Source: an uncultured Sphingobacteriales bacterium (lineage in GTDB: Bacteria; Bacteroidota; Bacteroidia; Chitinophagales; Chitinophagaceae). From it: a DNA stretch of 64,000 bases. The notes beneath the pieces were generated by a model. The model ran no database searches. It was not told the origin of the DNA and was given only the letters and a program-made list of their open reading frames with translations. The number at the start of each line of letters is the position of its first letter. The stretch's first letter is position 1. Positions 34,425 through 43,902 of the stretch are shown here, one piece after another. Position numbers and translations under genes: made by a program. The stretch is taken from contig CALMQS010000097.1 of assembly GCA_937871285.1 (NCBI GenBank), forward strand, positions 1-64,000. Direction: 5' to 3'.

Positions 34425-35681
34425 TCAATCCAGTATTCCTGCCAGCTCCAAGCTTTTCTTTTTAAGCTTTCTTATTTCGATATCTTCAATAATAGCATCC
34501 GGAACGAGTATCAGCGATACATTATTCTCTTTCCACCAGGAAGCGGTTTTGAGATGGTTAAAATGTAACACGCCGGAAAGATACTTCCGCTCACCGGCAT
34601 GCCACTCTTCAATCCACTCAAATTTTTCACGCGGTATATTTTTCCAGTCGTCAAAACTCAGGTAAACCCGAACAAAAAAATCATTGGTAAGCACCGGAGG
34701 CGTATGATAATATAGTTTTTTATATTCATAACGGTACCCATACCGGAGCGCAGAAATATCACTCAGCACCGCGGAAGCGGTAGGAAAGCTTCCGGCGCCT
34801 TTGCCATAAAAGAATTGTTTGTCGGCAAAGCTGCTTTCAATGACCACGCCATTAAACTCATTTTTCACAAATGCCAGCGGATCATCGTGCATTACAAACT
34901 GGGGCAATACAAAAGCGGCCACTTTACCGTTGTTTAATTTTTTTGCCTGGGCCACTAATTTTATTTCATAATTCCTTTCACGGGCCACCGCAGCATCGCT
35001 CAGCTTAATATTCTGAATTCCGTTAAAAACAATATTTTCCGGTTTTTCAACAATGCCATAGGCATGGGTTAGCAAGAAGGTCCACTTGTTCAATGCATCC
35101 CACCCGTCTACATCTAATGAGGGATCCGCTTCAGCAAAACCAAGTTGCTGTGCCAGTATCAATGCCTGTTTGAAGTCGAGCTTGTCTTCAAACATTTTAG
35201 TAAGGATGAAATTGGTTGACCCGTTTACAATAGCCCGTATGGAATGCAGTAAATCATTGTCATAATATTCCTCTAAGTTTCTTATAACCGGTATAGAAGC
35301 ACACGCGGCCGATTCGCATAAAAAAGGCTGGTTATATTGCTGTTGCATGGCCAGTATTTCTGTAAGATGCTCCGCGATCATTTTTTTGCTGGCGCTTACT
35401 ACCGCTTTACCATTTTTTAACGCGGCAGACACAATTTCAAATGCCGGCTCCGACTCGTTGATCACTTCCACAATTACATTAATTTCCGGGTCATTCAGCA
35501 ATTCAAACCTGTCTGTAGTAAACAGGGCGGCGGGTGCATTTCTTTTTTTCCCAGGGTTTTTTATACAAACTTTTTTTATTGTGGCATGCAGTGAGGGCGT
35601 TTGTTCCAGCACCTTATACAACCCTTCTCCTACCACGCCAAAACCAAATAACCCGATATTCAACTGCCGGTGTGTATTCAT
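34425..35681 (-). CDS. hom: Homoserine dehydrogenase
   Basis: A 418-residue monofunctional enzyme that reduces aspartate semialdehyde to homoserine, feeding both methionine and threonine. The NAD(P) loop is 'IGLFGFGVVGEGLYKVL' at residues 8-24. The catalytic region is around 'RAIVNGSTNFILTKM' and 'EADPSLDVDGWDALNK' with the conserved lysine. A C-terminal 90-residue part after the core may be an ACT-like or divergent regulatory region. It is 5 bp from metX, third gene of the met unit behind the SAM-I riboswitch. Confidence 0.95.
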   Translation of the reverse strand: MNTHRQLNIGLFGFGVVGEGLYKVLEQTPSLHATIKKVCIKNPGKKRNAPAALFTTDRFELLNDPEINVIVEVINESEPAFEIVSAALKNGKAVVSASKKMIAEHLTEILAMQQQYNQPFLCESAACASIPVIRNLEEYYDNDLLHSIRAIVNGSTNFILTKMFEDKLDFKQALILAQQLGFAEADPSLDVDGWDALNKWTFLLTHAYGIVEKPENIVFNGIQNIKLSDAAVARERNYEIKLVAQAKKLNNGKVAAFVLPQFVMHDDPLAFVKNEFNGVVIESSFADKQFFYGKGAGSFPTASAVLSDISALRYGYRYEYKKLYYHTPPVLTNDFFVRVYLSFDDWKNIPREKFEWIEEWHAGERKYLSGVLHFNHLKTASWWKENNVSLILVPDAIIEDIEIRKLKKKSLELAGILD

Positions 35682-35686
35682 GTATT

Positions 35687-36754
35687 TTACTGATTTACAA
35701 TTTTTAAATAACTCGTCCTTTCTTCTTTCAGAAAAGATTTTAATACCCGCTCAATTTTTTCATATTCCAGCAAAAAGCCATCATGTCCGTATGCCGATTC
35801 TATTAAATGATAGGCAGCCCCGGGTATATGATCTGCAATTTTTTTCTGTTCGTCTGGCGGAAAAAGCAGGTCGTTGGTAATGCCGATCACCAAAGTTTTA
35901 GAACGTATACGGCCCAAAGCTTCCTCTACAGAATTCCTGCCCCTGCCCACATCATGCGCATCCATTGCCTGGCTGAGCCGGTAATAGCTGAATGCATTAA
36001 ACCGTTTGGCCAGTTTTTCACCCTGGTAACGCTGGTAGCTTTCGGCCGCCTCTCCCCCAAAAGGATGAGAAACAGGCCACGCTGTTTTCTTATCCCTGGG
36101 CTGGGTAAGATTATACGTATTGTTATTGCGGTAACTCAGCAACGCAACGCTTCTCGCCGCCTTCATGCCCTGCAAGCCCGCTTGCGGCATTTTTTCCTTC
36201 CAGGTGACGTCTGTTTCTATGCACATGCGTTGTGAAGCATTAAAGGCTATCCCCCACGGCGAATGCTGCGCATTGGTGGCCAATGCCACTACATGCTCAA
36301 ATAATTCCGGCTCTTCAATTGCCCACTCCAATAGCTGCTGGCCGCCCATAGAACCTCCTATACCTGTATGTACTTTTTTGATGCCGAGATGCTCTTTCAA
36401 CGCCCGGTAGGTTCTTACCATATCCCTCGTGGTAAACAGCGGAAAATCGTGATACCAGCGTTCGTTGGTTGCGGGATTAATTTCCAGCGGACCAATGCTG
36501 CCATAACAGCTTCCGGGCATATTAACACAAATAATAAACCATGTAGCGGGATCAAACAACTTTCCTTCCCCTACCAGTCCGGGCCACCAGTCTGCAGGAT
36601 TGCTGTTAGCGGTAAGCGCATGAAACACCCATACCACATTATCTTTCCTGGCATTGAGCCTGCCCAGCGTGGTATATGCCAGGTGGTATTGCGCAATGGT
36701 TTCACCGCTTTCCAGTATAAAAGGTTCCGTATGTGTATACACCTGTGTAGACAT
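35687..36754 (-). CDS. metX: Homoserine O-acetyltransferase
   Basis: A 355-residue alpha/beta hydrolase-fold acyltransferase that activates homoserine with acetyl-CoA, committing it to methionine. The nucleophilic serine is in 'GIGGSMGGQQLLEWA'. The remaining triad residues are in 'IGITNDLLFPPDEQ' (Asp) and 'YGHDGFLLE' (His). Acetyl rather than succinyl use cannot be told with certainty from the sequence, but it agrees with the MetY downstream enzyme. It is 84 bp after metY with a hairpin in the gap, and 5 bp before hom. Confidence 0.94.
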   Translation of the reverse strand: MSTQVYTHTEPFILESGETIAQYHLAYTTLGRLNARKDNVVWVFHALTANSNPADWWPGLVGEGKLFDPATWFIICVNMPGSCYGSIGPLEINPATNERWYHDFPLFTTRDMVRTYRALKEHLGIKKVHTGIGGSMGGQQLLEWAIEEPELFEHVVALATNAQHSPWGIAFNASQRMCIETDVTWKEKMPQAGLQGMKAARSVALLSYRNNNTYNLTQPRDKKTAWPVSHPFGGEAAESYQRYQGEKLAKRFNAFSYYRLSQAMDAHDVGRGRNSVEEALGRIRSKTLVIGITNDLLFPPDEQKKIADHIPGAAYHLIESAYGHDGFLLEYEKIERVLKSFLKEERTSYLKIVNQ

Positions 36755-36800
36755 ATTTGCAGCAACTTATTATTCTTGCATCGCTTTCATTACAAAAGAG

Positions 36801-36828
36801 GAAACGTGAAACAAAAGCTTCACGTTTC
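36801..36828 (-). terminator. Hairpin between metY and metX, possible attenuator
   Basis: GAAACGTGAA and TTCACGTTTC form a perfect 10-bp stem around an 8-base loop in the gap between metY and metX. On the transcribed strand it is followed by CCTCTTTT, so it would be at most a weak, partial terminator or an mRNA processing signal. Confidence 0.4.
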
Positions 36829-36837
36829 TTTATTTAC

Positions 36838-38587
<1,750 letters not shown>

Positions 38588-38622
38588 AAAAAAGCCCTTC
38601 CGGCAGCAGCGGGAAGAGCTTT
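38588..38622 (-). terminator. Terminator of the SAM-I expression platform
   Basis: Transcribed leftward, AAAGCTCTTCC pairs with GGAAGGGCTTT (11 bp, one G-T) around a 10-base loop and runs into TTTTTTATTT. It lies about 40 bases after the riboswitch aptamer. This fits a SAM-induced transcription terminator. Confidence 0.8.
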
Positions 38623-38663
38623 GATAGTATAACCAGTTTAAGAGTAATCAGCTTTTCATCCGA

Positions 38664-38783
38664 CTTATCTGCTCCGCCCGGGCGGAAATGGAATTGGCAC
38701 CTTTTCCCATATTGTAATTAATAACACTATGAAATAGGTTGTCAAGGCTTCGATGGGCCAGTCCCTCAGCCTTTCTCGATAAG
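38664..38783 (-). ncRNA. SAM-I (S-box) riboswitch
   Basis: Read on the minus strand the consensus is clear: CTTATCGAG at the 5' end (P1), AGGCTGAGGGACTGGCCC, GATGAAGCC-like P3 start, then CCTTGACAACC, a long variable arm, GGTGCCAATTCC, a P4 with GCCCGGGC, and the closing AGATAAG that pairs with CTTATC. The aptamer binds S-adenosylmethionine. With the terminator 40 bases downstream it should shut down metY-metX-hom when SAM is high. Confidence 0.93.
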
Positions 38784-38804
38784 TAATAATAATAAGAACT
38801 GGTG

Positions 38805-38837
38805 CAAAGATAATATCAAAACGGCTGAAAAATCAAA
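38805..38837 (-). promoter_or_regulatory. Promoter of the riboswitch-metY transcript
   Basis: On the minus strand TTTG (38834-38837), a 21-base spacer and TATCTTTG (38805-38812, exact TAnnTTTG). Transcription would start about 38799, some 15 bases ahead of the aptamer. Confidence 0.75.
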
Positions 38838-38860
38838 AAAATAAATTGTTGCTGAAATAA

Positions 38861-38891
38861 ATTGGCCAAACAAAATTCTGTACTATCTTTG
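38861..38891 (+). promoter_or_regulatory. Promoter of the cysteine operon
   Basis: ATTG (38861-38864), exactly 19 bases, then TATCTTTG (38884-38891), the Bacteroidota housekeeping consensus. The start site would be near 38898, giving a leader of about 150 bases that includes the poly-cysteine reading frame. The divergent metY promoter is only 23 bp to the left. Confidence 0.78.
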
Positions 38892-38911
38892 TCCACCAGT
38901 TTAATAGAGTA

Positions 38912-38974
38912 ATGCAGATCGCTTTGATGGTAATCAATAAGAAATATAGTTGCTGCTGTTGTTGTCGCCTGTAA
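38912..38974 (+). CDS. Poly-cysteine leader peptide ahead of the cys operon
   Basis: ATG at 38912 (20 codons) or the in-frame ATG at 38927 (15 codons) leads to TAA at 38972-38974. The peptide ends 'NKKYSCCCCCRL': five cysteine codons in a row (TGC TGC TGT TGT TGT). It lies in the leader between the promoter and cysH, 72 bp before the cysH start, and is too short for routine gene finding. Poly-Cys uORFs that control sulfur genes through ribosome stalling are known from mycobacteria; I infer the same logic here. The segment CTGTTG inside the Cys run (38956-38961) could pair with CAACGG (39009-39014) near cysH. Confidence 0.8.
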   Translation: MQIALMVINKKYSCCCCCRL

Positions 38975-39046
38975 CGGTATATCACAATCCCGCAGGGAAT
39001 AAACAGTTCAACGGATACTTTTGTTTGCTATCAATTTAAGTGTATT

Positions 39047-39781
39047 ATGACTCAGCCGATTCCTCAAAGCGAAATTCAAAGCATTTCACAGCTTACGCAA
39101 TCGCCGGATATTGTTCAAAATTTCCGGGCGCTGTTGGAGCGCTACCCCGGTGAAGTAGTTTTTTCTACCAGCTTTAGCTGGGAAGACCAGGCAATTTCCC
39201 ACTTAATATTTAATGAAGCACTGCAAATACAGGTATTTACCTTAGATACCGGACGCCTGTTCCCGGAAACCTATTCTACCTGGAGCCGCACATTGGAAAA
39301 ATACAACCAGCCTATTACAGCCTTCTATCCCAACAGCTCAACACTACAGCAATTCGTAGCCGAAAAAGGCCCTAACAGCTTTTATGAATCGGTTGACAAC
39401 CGCAAACAATGCTGTTTTATCCGCAAAGTGGAACCGCTGCAAAGAGCGCTCAAAAATAAAAAAGTATGGGTCACCGGTATACGCGCAGCGCATTCTCCCA
39501 ACCGCAGCGATATGCAGCAAATTGAATGGGATGGCGCCAATAATATCGTCAAGTACCACCCGCTGCTTCACTGGACAACAACTGAAGTAAAGGCATTTAT
39601 CAGTGACAACAATATTCCCTATAACCCATTGCACGACAAAGGCTTTGTAAGCATTGGCTGTGCACCATGCACCAGGGCCATTAAGCCGGGAGAAGATTTT
39701 CGCGCCGGCAGGTGGTGGTGGGAAGATGCAACAAAAAAGGAATGTGGGTTGCATGTGCATGAGGAAAATGTGAAAATGTGA
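39047..39781 (+). CDS. cysH: Adenylylsulfate (APS) reductase
   Basis: A 244-residue thioredoxin-dependent reductase that turns activated sulfate into sulfite. It has the iron-sulfur cysteines C122-C123 and C205-x-x-C208, which mark the APS-using type rather than the E. coli PAPS-using type, and the catalytic cysteine C233 in 'KKECGLH'. The PP-loop region is 'VVFSTSFSWEDQAI'. APS use agrees with the lack of any cysC (APS kinase) gene or CysC fusion here. First structural gene of the operon behind the poly-Cys leader. Confidence 0.95.
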   Translation: MTQPIPQSEIQSISQLTQSPDIVQNFRALLERYPGEVVFSTSFSWEDQAISHLIFNEALQIQVFTLDTGRLFPETYSTWSRTLEKYNQPITAFYPNSSTLQQFVAEKGPNSFYESVDNRKQCCFIRKVEPLQRALKNKKVWVTGIRAAHSPNRSDMQQIEWDGANNIVKYHPLLHWTTTEVKAFISDNNIPYNPLHDKGFVSIGCAPCTRAIKPGEDFRAGRWWWEDATKKECGLHVHEENVKM

Positions 39782-39785
39782 AAAC

Positions 39786-39803
39786 CTGCCTGCCGGCAGG
39801 CAG
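39786..39803. repeat. 18-bp perfect palindrome between cysH and cysD
   Basis: CTGCCTGCCGGCAGGCAG follows the cysH stop. A half copy CCTGCCTGCCGG occurs at about 62674-62685. It is REP-like and could stabilise the cysH 3' end. 'GTGAAAATGTGAAAA' type strings surround it (39767-39785 and 39807-39820), and 'CTATAAACTGTAAACTATAA' follows at 39835-39855. Confidence 0.55.
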
Positions 39804-39902
39804 TTGTGAGAATGTGAACATGAAGGGATTTTAACTATAAACTGTAAACTATAAATGATTTGTGGGAATGACCTTTAACTATAACGCAATTAACTGAAAT
39901 AG

Positions 39903-40811
39903 ATGAATAACTACCATTTAGATTATTTAGACGAACTGGAGTCGGAATCCATACATATTTTCCGCGAAGTAGCAGGACAGTTTGAAAAACCCGCCCTATT
40001 ATTCAGCGGAGGAAAGGATTCTATTACATTAGTACATCTTGCCCTGAAAGCATTTCGCCCCGGCAAATTTCCTTTTCCTTTGGTACATATTGATACCGGC
40101 CACAATTTTCCTGAAGCTTTACAATTCCGCGATTACCTGGCAGAGCAGATCGGAGAGAAACTGATCGTGCGCCATGTGGAAGATACCATTAAAGCAAAAC
40201 GGCTTACAGAACAAAAAGGAAAATTCGCCAGCCGCAACCAGTTACAAACCTATACACTGTTAGACACCATTGAAGAATTTGGTTTTGACGCCTGCATTGG
40301 CGGCGCCCGAAGGGATGAAGAAAAAGCAAGGGCAAAGGAAAGGATATTTTCTGTGCGCGATGAGTTTGGACAATGGGATCCCAAGCGGCAACGCCCTGAA
40401 CTGTGGAATATTTATAACGGTAAAATTCATAAAGGGGAAAACGTAAGAGCGTTTCCGATCAGCAACTGGACCGAATTAGACGTATGGAACTATATACGGC
40501 GCGAAAAAATAGCATTGCCTTCTATTTATTTCTCCCACAACCGGGAAGTACTGGAATACGAAGGACAATACGTAGCCGTATCTGATTTTATACGGATTGA
40601 TGAAACCGATGTAATTGTACAGAAAAAAGTACGCTACCGTACCGTAGGCGATATGACCTGTACTGCTGCGGTGGCATCTGAAGCTTCTACCATAGAGGAT
40701 ATTATCAGCGAAATCATCGCCACTAAAACAAGTGAACGCGGCGAAACACGTATTGATGATAAAGTGTCTGAAGCCGCTATGGAAGACAGGAAGAAGAACG
40801 GCTACTTTTAA
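39903..40811 (+). CDS. cysD: Sulfate adenylyltransferase subunit 2
   Basis: A 302-residue ATP pyrophosphatase of normal length. The PP-loop is 'LLFSGGKDSITLVHLALKAF' at about 32-51. Further family blocks are 'PFPLVHIDTGHNFPEA', 'GGARRDEEKARAKERIFS' and the ending 'SERGETRIDDKVSEAAMEDRKKNGYF'. With CysN it makes adenylylsulfate from ATP and sulfate. Separated from cysH by 121 bp of repeat sequence and from cysN by 74 bp of the same kind, but clearly one operon by order. Confidence 0.97.
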   Translation: MNNYHLDYLDELESESIHIFREVAGQFEKPALLFSGGKDSITLVHLALKAFRPGKFPFPLVHIDTGHNFPEALQFRDYLAEQIGEKLIVRHVEDTIKAKRLTEQKGKFASRNQLQTYTLLDTIEEFGFDACIGGARRDEEKARAKERIFSVRDEFGQWDPKRQRPELWNIYNGKIHKGENVRAFPISNWTELDVWNYIRREKIALPSIYFSHNREVLEYEGQYVAVSDFIRIDETDVIVQKKVRYRTVGDMTCTAAVASEASTIEDIISEIIATKTSERGETRIDDKVSEAAMEDRKKNGYF

Positions 40812-40885
40812 GTGGTAAGGGATAAGGAGTAAGTAGTAAGACACGGTAAACTCCAAACTATAAACTACAAACTACAAATACACTA
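40811..40885. repeat. Wordy intergenic repeats between cysD and cysN
   Basis: 'AGTGGTAAGGGATAAGGAGT' is followed by 'CAAACTATAAACTACAAACT'. Both words recur in other gaps (16769-16893, 24597-24741, 39832-39860, 47490-47520). Confidence 0.55.
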
Positions 40886-42130
40886 ATGGACATACTCAGA
40901 TTTATAACAGCGGGAAGTGTGGATGATGGCAAAAGCACGTTAATAGGGCGTTTGCTGTACGACAGTAAAAACATTATGGTAGATCAGTTGGAAGCCATGG
41001 AAAAGCAAACCAAAAACAGGGCTGAAGGCGATATTGACCTGGCCCTGCTTACGGATGGACTGCGTGCCGAAAGAGAACAGGGTATTACGATTGACGTGGC
41101 GTATAAGTATTTTACTACTCCCAAACGTAAATTTATTATAGCCGATGCACCGGGGCATATTCAGTACACCCGCAATATGGTAACAGGCGCCTCCAATTCC
41201 GACCTGATCATTATCCTGGTTGATGCACGCAACGGCGTTGCCGAACAAACCCGCCGGCATTCTATTATCGCATCCCTGCTTAATATGCCGCAGGTGATCG
41301 TTGCCGTTAATAAAATGGACCTGGTAGATTATTCGCAGGACGTGTATAACAATATCGTTATCGAATATGCCAAACTGGCGAAGGCACTGGAATTAAATGA
41401 TGTAACCTATATTCCCATCAGCGCGCTGAACGGAGACAACATAGTAGACCGTTCTGCAGCACTGCAGTGGTACGAAGGCGATCCGCTGCTTCACCTGCTC
41501 GAAAACGTGGAAGTGCAAAAAGTGATTAACCTCGACAAAGCACGCTTTCCCGTGCAGTATGTAATTCGTCCTCAAACGGAAGCATTACATGATTACCGCG
41601 GATACGCCGGTAAAATTATAAGCGGGATCTACAAAAAAGGCGATGCCATAACCGTTTTACCTTCAGGAGCAACCAGTACCATCAAAGCCATAGAAATAGA
41701 CGGTGGAAAGCTGGTTGATGAGGCCTTTGCGCCACAGGCTGTTGTGTTGCATACTGAAGACGATATTGATATCAGCCGCGGCGATGTAATTGTGCTGAAC
41801 AGCGATTTGCCTCAAACCGCGCAGGAACTGGAAGTGCTGATATGCTGGATGGATACGAAGCCGTTGGTTGCGGGTAATAAATATTTACTGCAAATTAACA
41901 GCACAAGGGTAAGAAGCGTGGTAAAGAATATCGCGTTCCGCGTGGATGTGAACTCATTACAAAAAAACGACAGTCCGGCACAGGTAGAATTGAATGACAT
42001 TGTAAAAGCAACGATTAAAACCGCCCACCCCGTGGTATATGATAGTTATAAAGATTTGCGTGCAAACGGAGGGGCTGTATTAATTGATGAAACCAGCAAT
42101 GTAACCGTAGGGGCCTGCATGATTCAATAA
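40886..42130 (+). CDS. cysN: Sulfate adenylyltransferase subunit 1 (GTPase)
   Basis: A 414-residue EF-Tu-like GTPase that drives APS formation by CysD. GTPase motifs: G1 'GSVDDGKSTLIGRLL' (residues 10-24), G3 'DAPGHIQYTRNM', G4 'NKMDLVD'. Two beta-barrel domains follow. It ends without the APS kinase (CysC) extension seen in some Bacteroidota, consistent with the APS-type CysH. Confidence 0.97.
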   Translation: MDILRFITAGSVDDGKSTLIGRLLYDSKNIMVDQLEAMEKQTKNRAEGDIDLALLTDGLRAEREQGITIDVAYKYFTTPKRKFIIADAPGHIQYTRNMVTGASNSDLIIILVDARNGVAEQTRRHSIIASLLNMPQVIVAVNKMDLVDYSQDVYNNIVIEYAKLAKALELNDVTYIPISALNGDNIVDRSAALQWYEGDPLLHLLENVEVQKVINLDKARFPVQYVIRPQTEALHDYRGYAGKIISGIYKKGDAITVLPSGATSTIKAIEIDGGKLVDEAFAPQAVVLHTEDDIDISRGDVIVLNSDLPQTAQELEVLICWMDTKPLVAGNKYLLQINSTRVRSVVKNIAFRVDVNSLQKNDSPAQVELNDIVKATIKTAHPVVYDSYKDLRANGGAVLIDETSNVTVGACMIQ

Positions 42131-42191
42131 CAGCAATGAAATAATTTCATCTCATAAAATAAATAAACGTACTGCCCCAGGGCACAACATC

Positions 42192-43004
42192 ATGTCTCAG
42201 AAAGCATTCATAGCGCAAATAGCCGAATGGAAAAATAAAAGTTTTTCGGCCATTCCGGATAAGGAACTGGCCACGCTTTTTATTGACGACCTTTTTAGCT
42301 TACTCTTTCTTCCTGCTACGCTGAGGCAGCAGAATCAATACGAGTTAGAAAAAGCTTTCGAATCCCTGAAAAGCCACCTGTCTACTTTAGTGTATGAAGT
42401 AGTAAAAGATGGTAAGGCAGCGCAAAAAGCCAGTGATGATTTTTTTGACGCGCTTCCCGGCCTGTACCACACTCTACAAAAAGACGCGCAGGCCATATTC
42501 CTGTACGATCCGGCAGCCCAGTCTCCGGAAGAAATAGTATTGGCCTATCCCGGTTTTTACGCAATAGCCATATACCGTTTTTCTAACCAGTTATGGAAAC
42601 AGCAGGTAAAAATGCTGCCGCGCCTCTTTACCGAATACGCGCACAGCAAAACAGGCATTGATATACATCCGGGCGCTACCATTGGCGAATCATTTTTTAT
42701 TGATCACGGTACGGGTATTGTTATCGGGGAAACTACCGTAATAGGAAAGCATGTAAAAATTTACCAGGGAGTAACCATTGGCGCGTTAAGCACTTCCAGG
42801 GAGAAAGTTACCGGTAAACGCCACCCTACCATTGAAGATAACGTGATCATCTATTCCGGCGCAACGATATTAGGCGGTGAAACGCTTATTGGTAAAAACA
42901 GTATTATCGGTGGAAATGTGTGGTTAACCCAATCCGTTCCACCCAACGTAATGGTGGAAAATCATAGCGGCATAATACAAAAGGATAAAATGAAAGAGGT
43001 ATAA
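42192..43004 (+). CDS. cysE: Serine O-acetyltransferase
   Basis: A 270-residue acetyltransferase giving O-acetylserine, the carbon acceptor for sulfide. The N-terminal helical half is followed by a left-handed hexapeptide-repeat domain from about residue 155 ('HPGATIGESFFIDHGTGIVIGETTVIGKHVKIYQGVTIG'). The catalytic histidine and aspartate region is 'YAHSKTGIDIHPGA' and 'DHGTG'. The C-terminal tail that cysteine or cysteine synthase would contact is short. No cysteine synthase gene (cysK) is present in the window. Confidence 0.94.
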   Translation: MSQKAFIAQIAEWKNKSFSAIPDKELATLFIDDLFSLLFLPATLRQQNQYELEKAFESLKSHLSTLVYEVVKDGKAAQKASDDFFDALPGLYHTLQKDAQAIFLYDPAAQSPEEIVLAYPGFYAIAIYRFSNQLWKQQVKMLPRLFTEYAHSKTGIDIHPGATIGESFFIDHGTGIVIGETTVIGKHVKIYQGVTIGALSTSREKVTGKRHPTIEDNVIIYSGATILGGETLIGKNSIIGGNVWLTQSVPPNVMVENHSGIIQKDKMKEV

Positions 43005-43050
43005 TAATTTTTTTATTTATTTAAAAGTCTACAAAATAAGTTAACTACTA

Positions 43051-43902
43051 ATGATACCGGGGGAAATAACCAAAGGGGGTAAAGTGATACTGGCGGCTGC
43101 GGGTCCGGGCGATCCCGAACTAATAACGGTGAAGGCTGTACGCTACCTGCAGCAGGCGGATGTGGTATTAACAGACCGCTTAGTGAGCAACGATATATTG
43201 AAGCAATACGTTAACCCGCATGCCAGAGTCATATACGTAGGCAAACAATGCCGGCGCGGAAATTCCACGCCGCAGCAAACCATTAATCAGCTCATGATAG
43301 ACTATGCTTCAGAGGGTAAATTAGTGGTTCGGTTAAAGGGTGGAGATGTATCCGTTTTTTCCAACATACTGGATGAGCTGCAGGTACTGGTGCAACATCA
43401 TATCGCCTATGAAATCATACCCGGTGTAACCGCAGCCCTGGGCGCCGCTGCCTATGCGGGCATCCCTTTAACAGCAAGAGGGCATTCCACAGCGGTACGC
43501 CTGCTTACCTATTATAAATCAGACGTGGTACCCGATCAGTACTGGCAGGAAATTGCAGGCACAAACGATACGCTGGTATTTTATATGTCGGCCGAAACCG
43601 TTGAAGGTATCGTGTCCAAACTGATCCGCTATGGCGTGGGCAGGGACAAGCATATTGCGGTAATAGAACAGGCCACCACCCCCTTACAACAGGTGCATAC
43701 CGCAAACATTTACGATTATTTACAACAATTCCGGGACATGTCCTTCATTTCCCCCTCGCTGGTGATTATAGGAAAAGTAGTAGCCCTGCATGAGCAGTTT
43801 GCATGGTTTGCCAACGCGCCGGAAAGAGCACAATATTTTAAATCAATAGCGTCATTGCAAAATAATACTCACAATCAGCAAGCACATGTTAGCAGAGCAT
43901 AG
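43051..43902 (+). CDS. cobA: Uroporphyrinogen-III C-methyltransferase
   Basis: A 283-residue SAM-dependent methyltransferase making precorrin-2, first step to siroheme for sulfite reductase. Family motifs: 'ILAAAGPGDPELITVKAVRYLQQADVVLTDRLV' at the start, 'RLKGGDVSVF', 'EIIPGVTAALGAAAYAGIPLTARG'. About 35 C-terminal residues beyond the usual end may only serve the overlap. The stop lies 17 bp inside the start of the flavoprotein gene, so the two are translationally coupled. Confidence 0.95.
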   Translation: MIPGEITKGGKVILAAAGPGDPELITVKAVRYLQQADVVLTDRLVSNDILKQYVNPHARVIYVGKQCRRGNSTPQQTINQLMIDYASEGKLVVRLKGGDVSVFSNILDELQVLVQHHIAYEIIPGVTAALGAAAYAGIPLTARGHSTAVRLLTYYKSDVVPDQYWQEIAGTNDTLVFYMSAETVEGIVSKLIRYGVGRDKHIAVIEQATTPLQQVHTANIYDYLQQFRDMSFISPSLVIIGKVVALHEQFAWFANAPERAQYFKSIASLQNNTHNQQAHVSRA

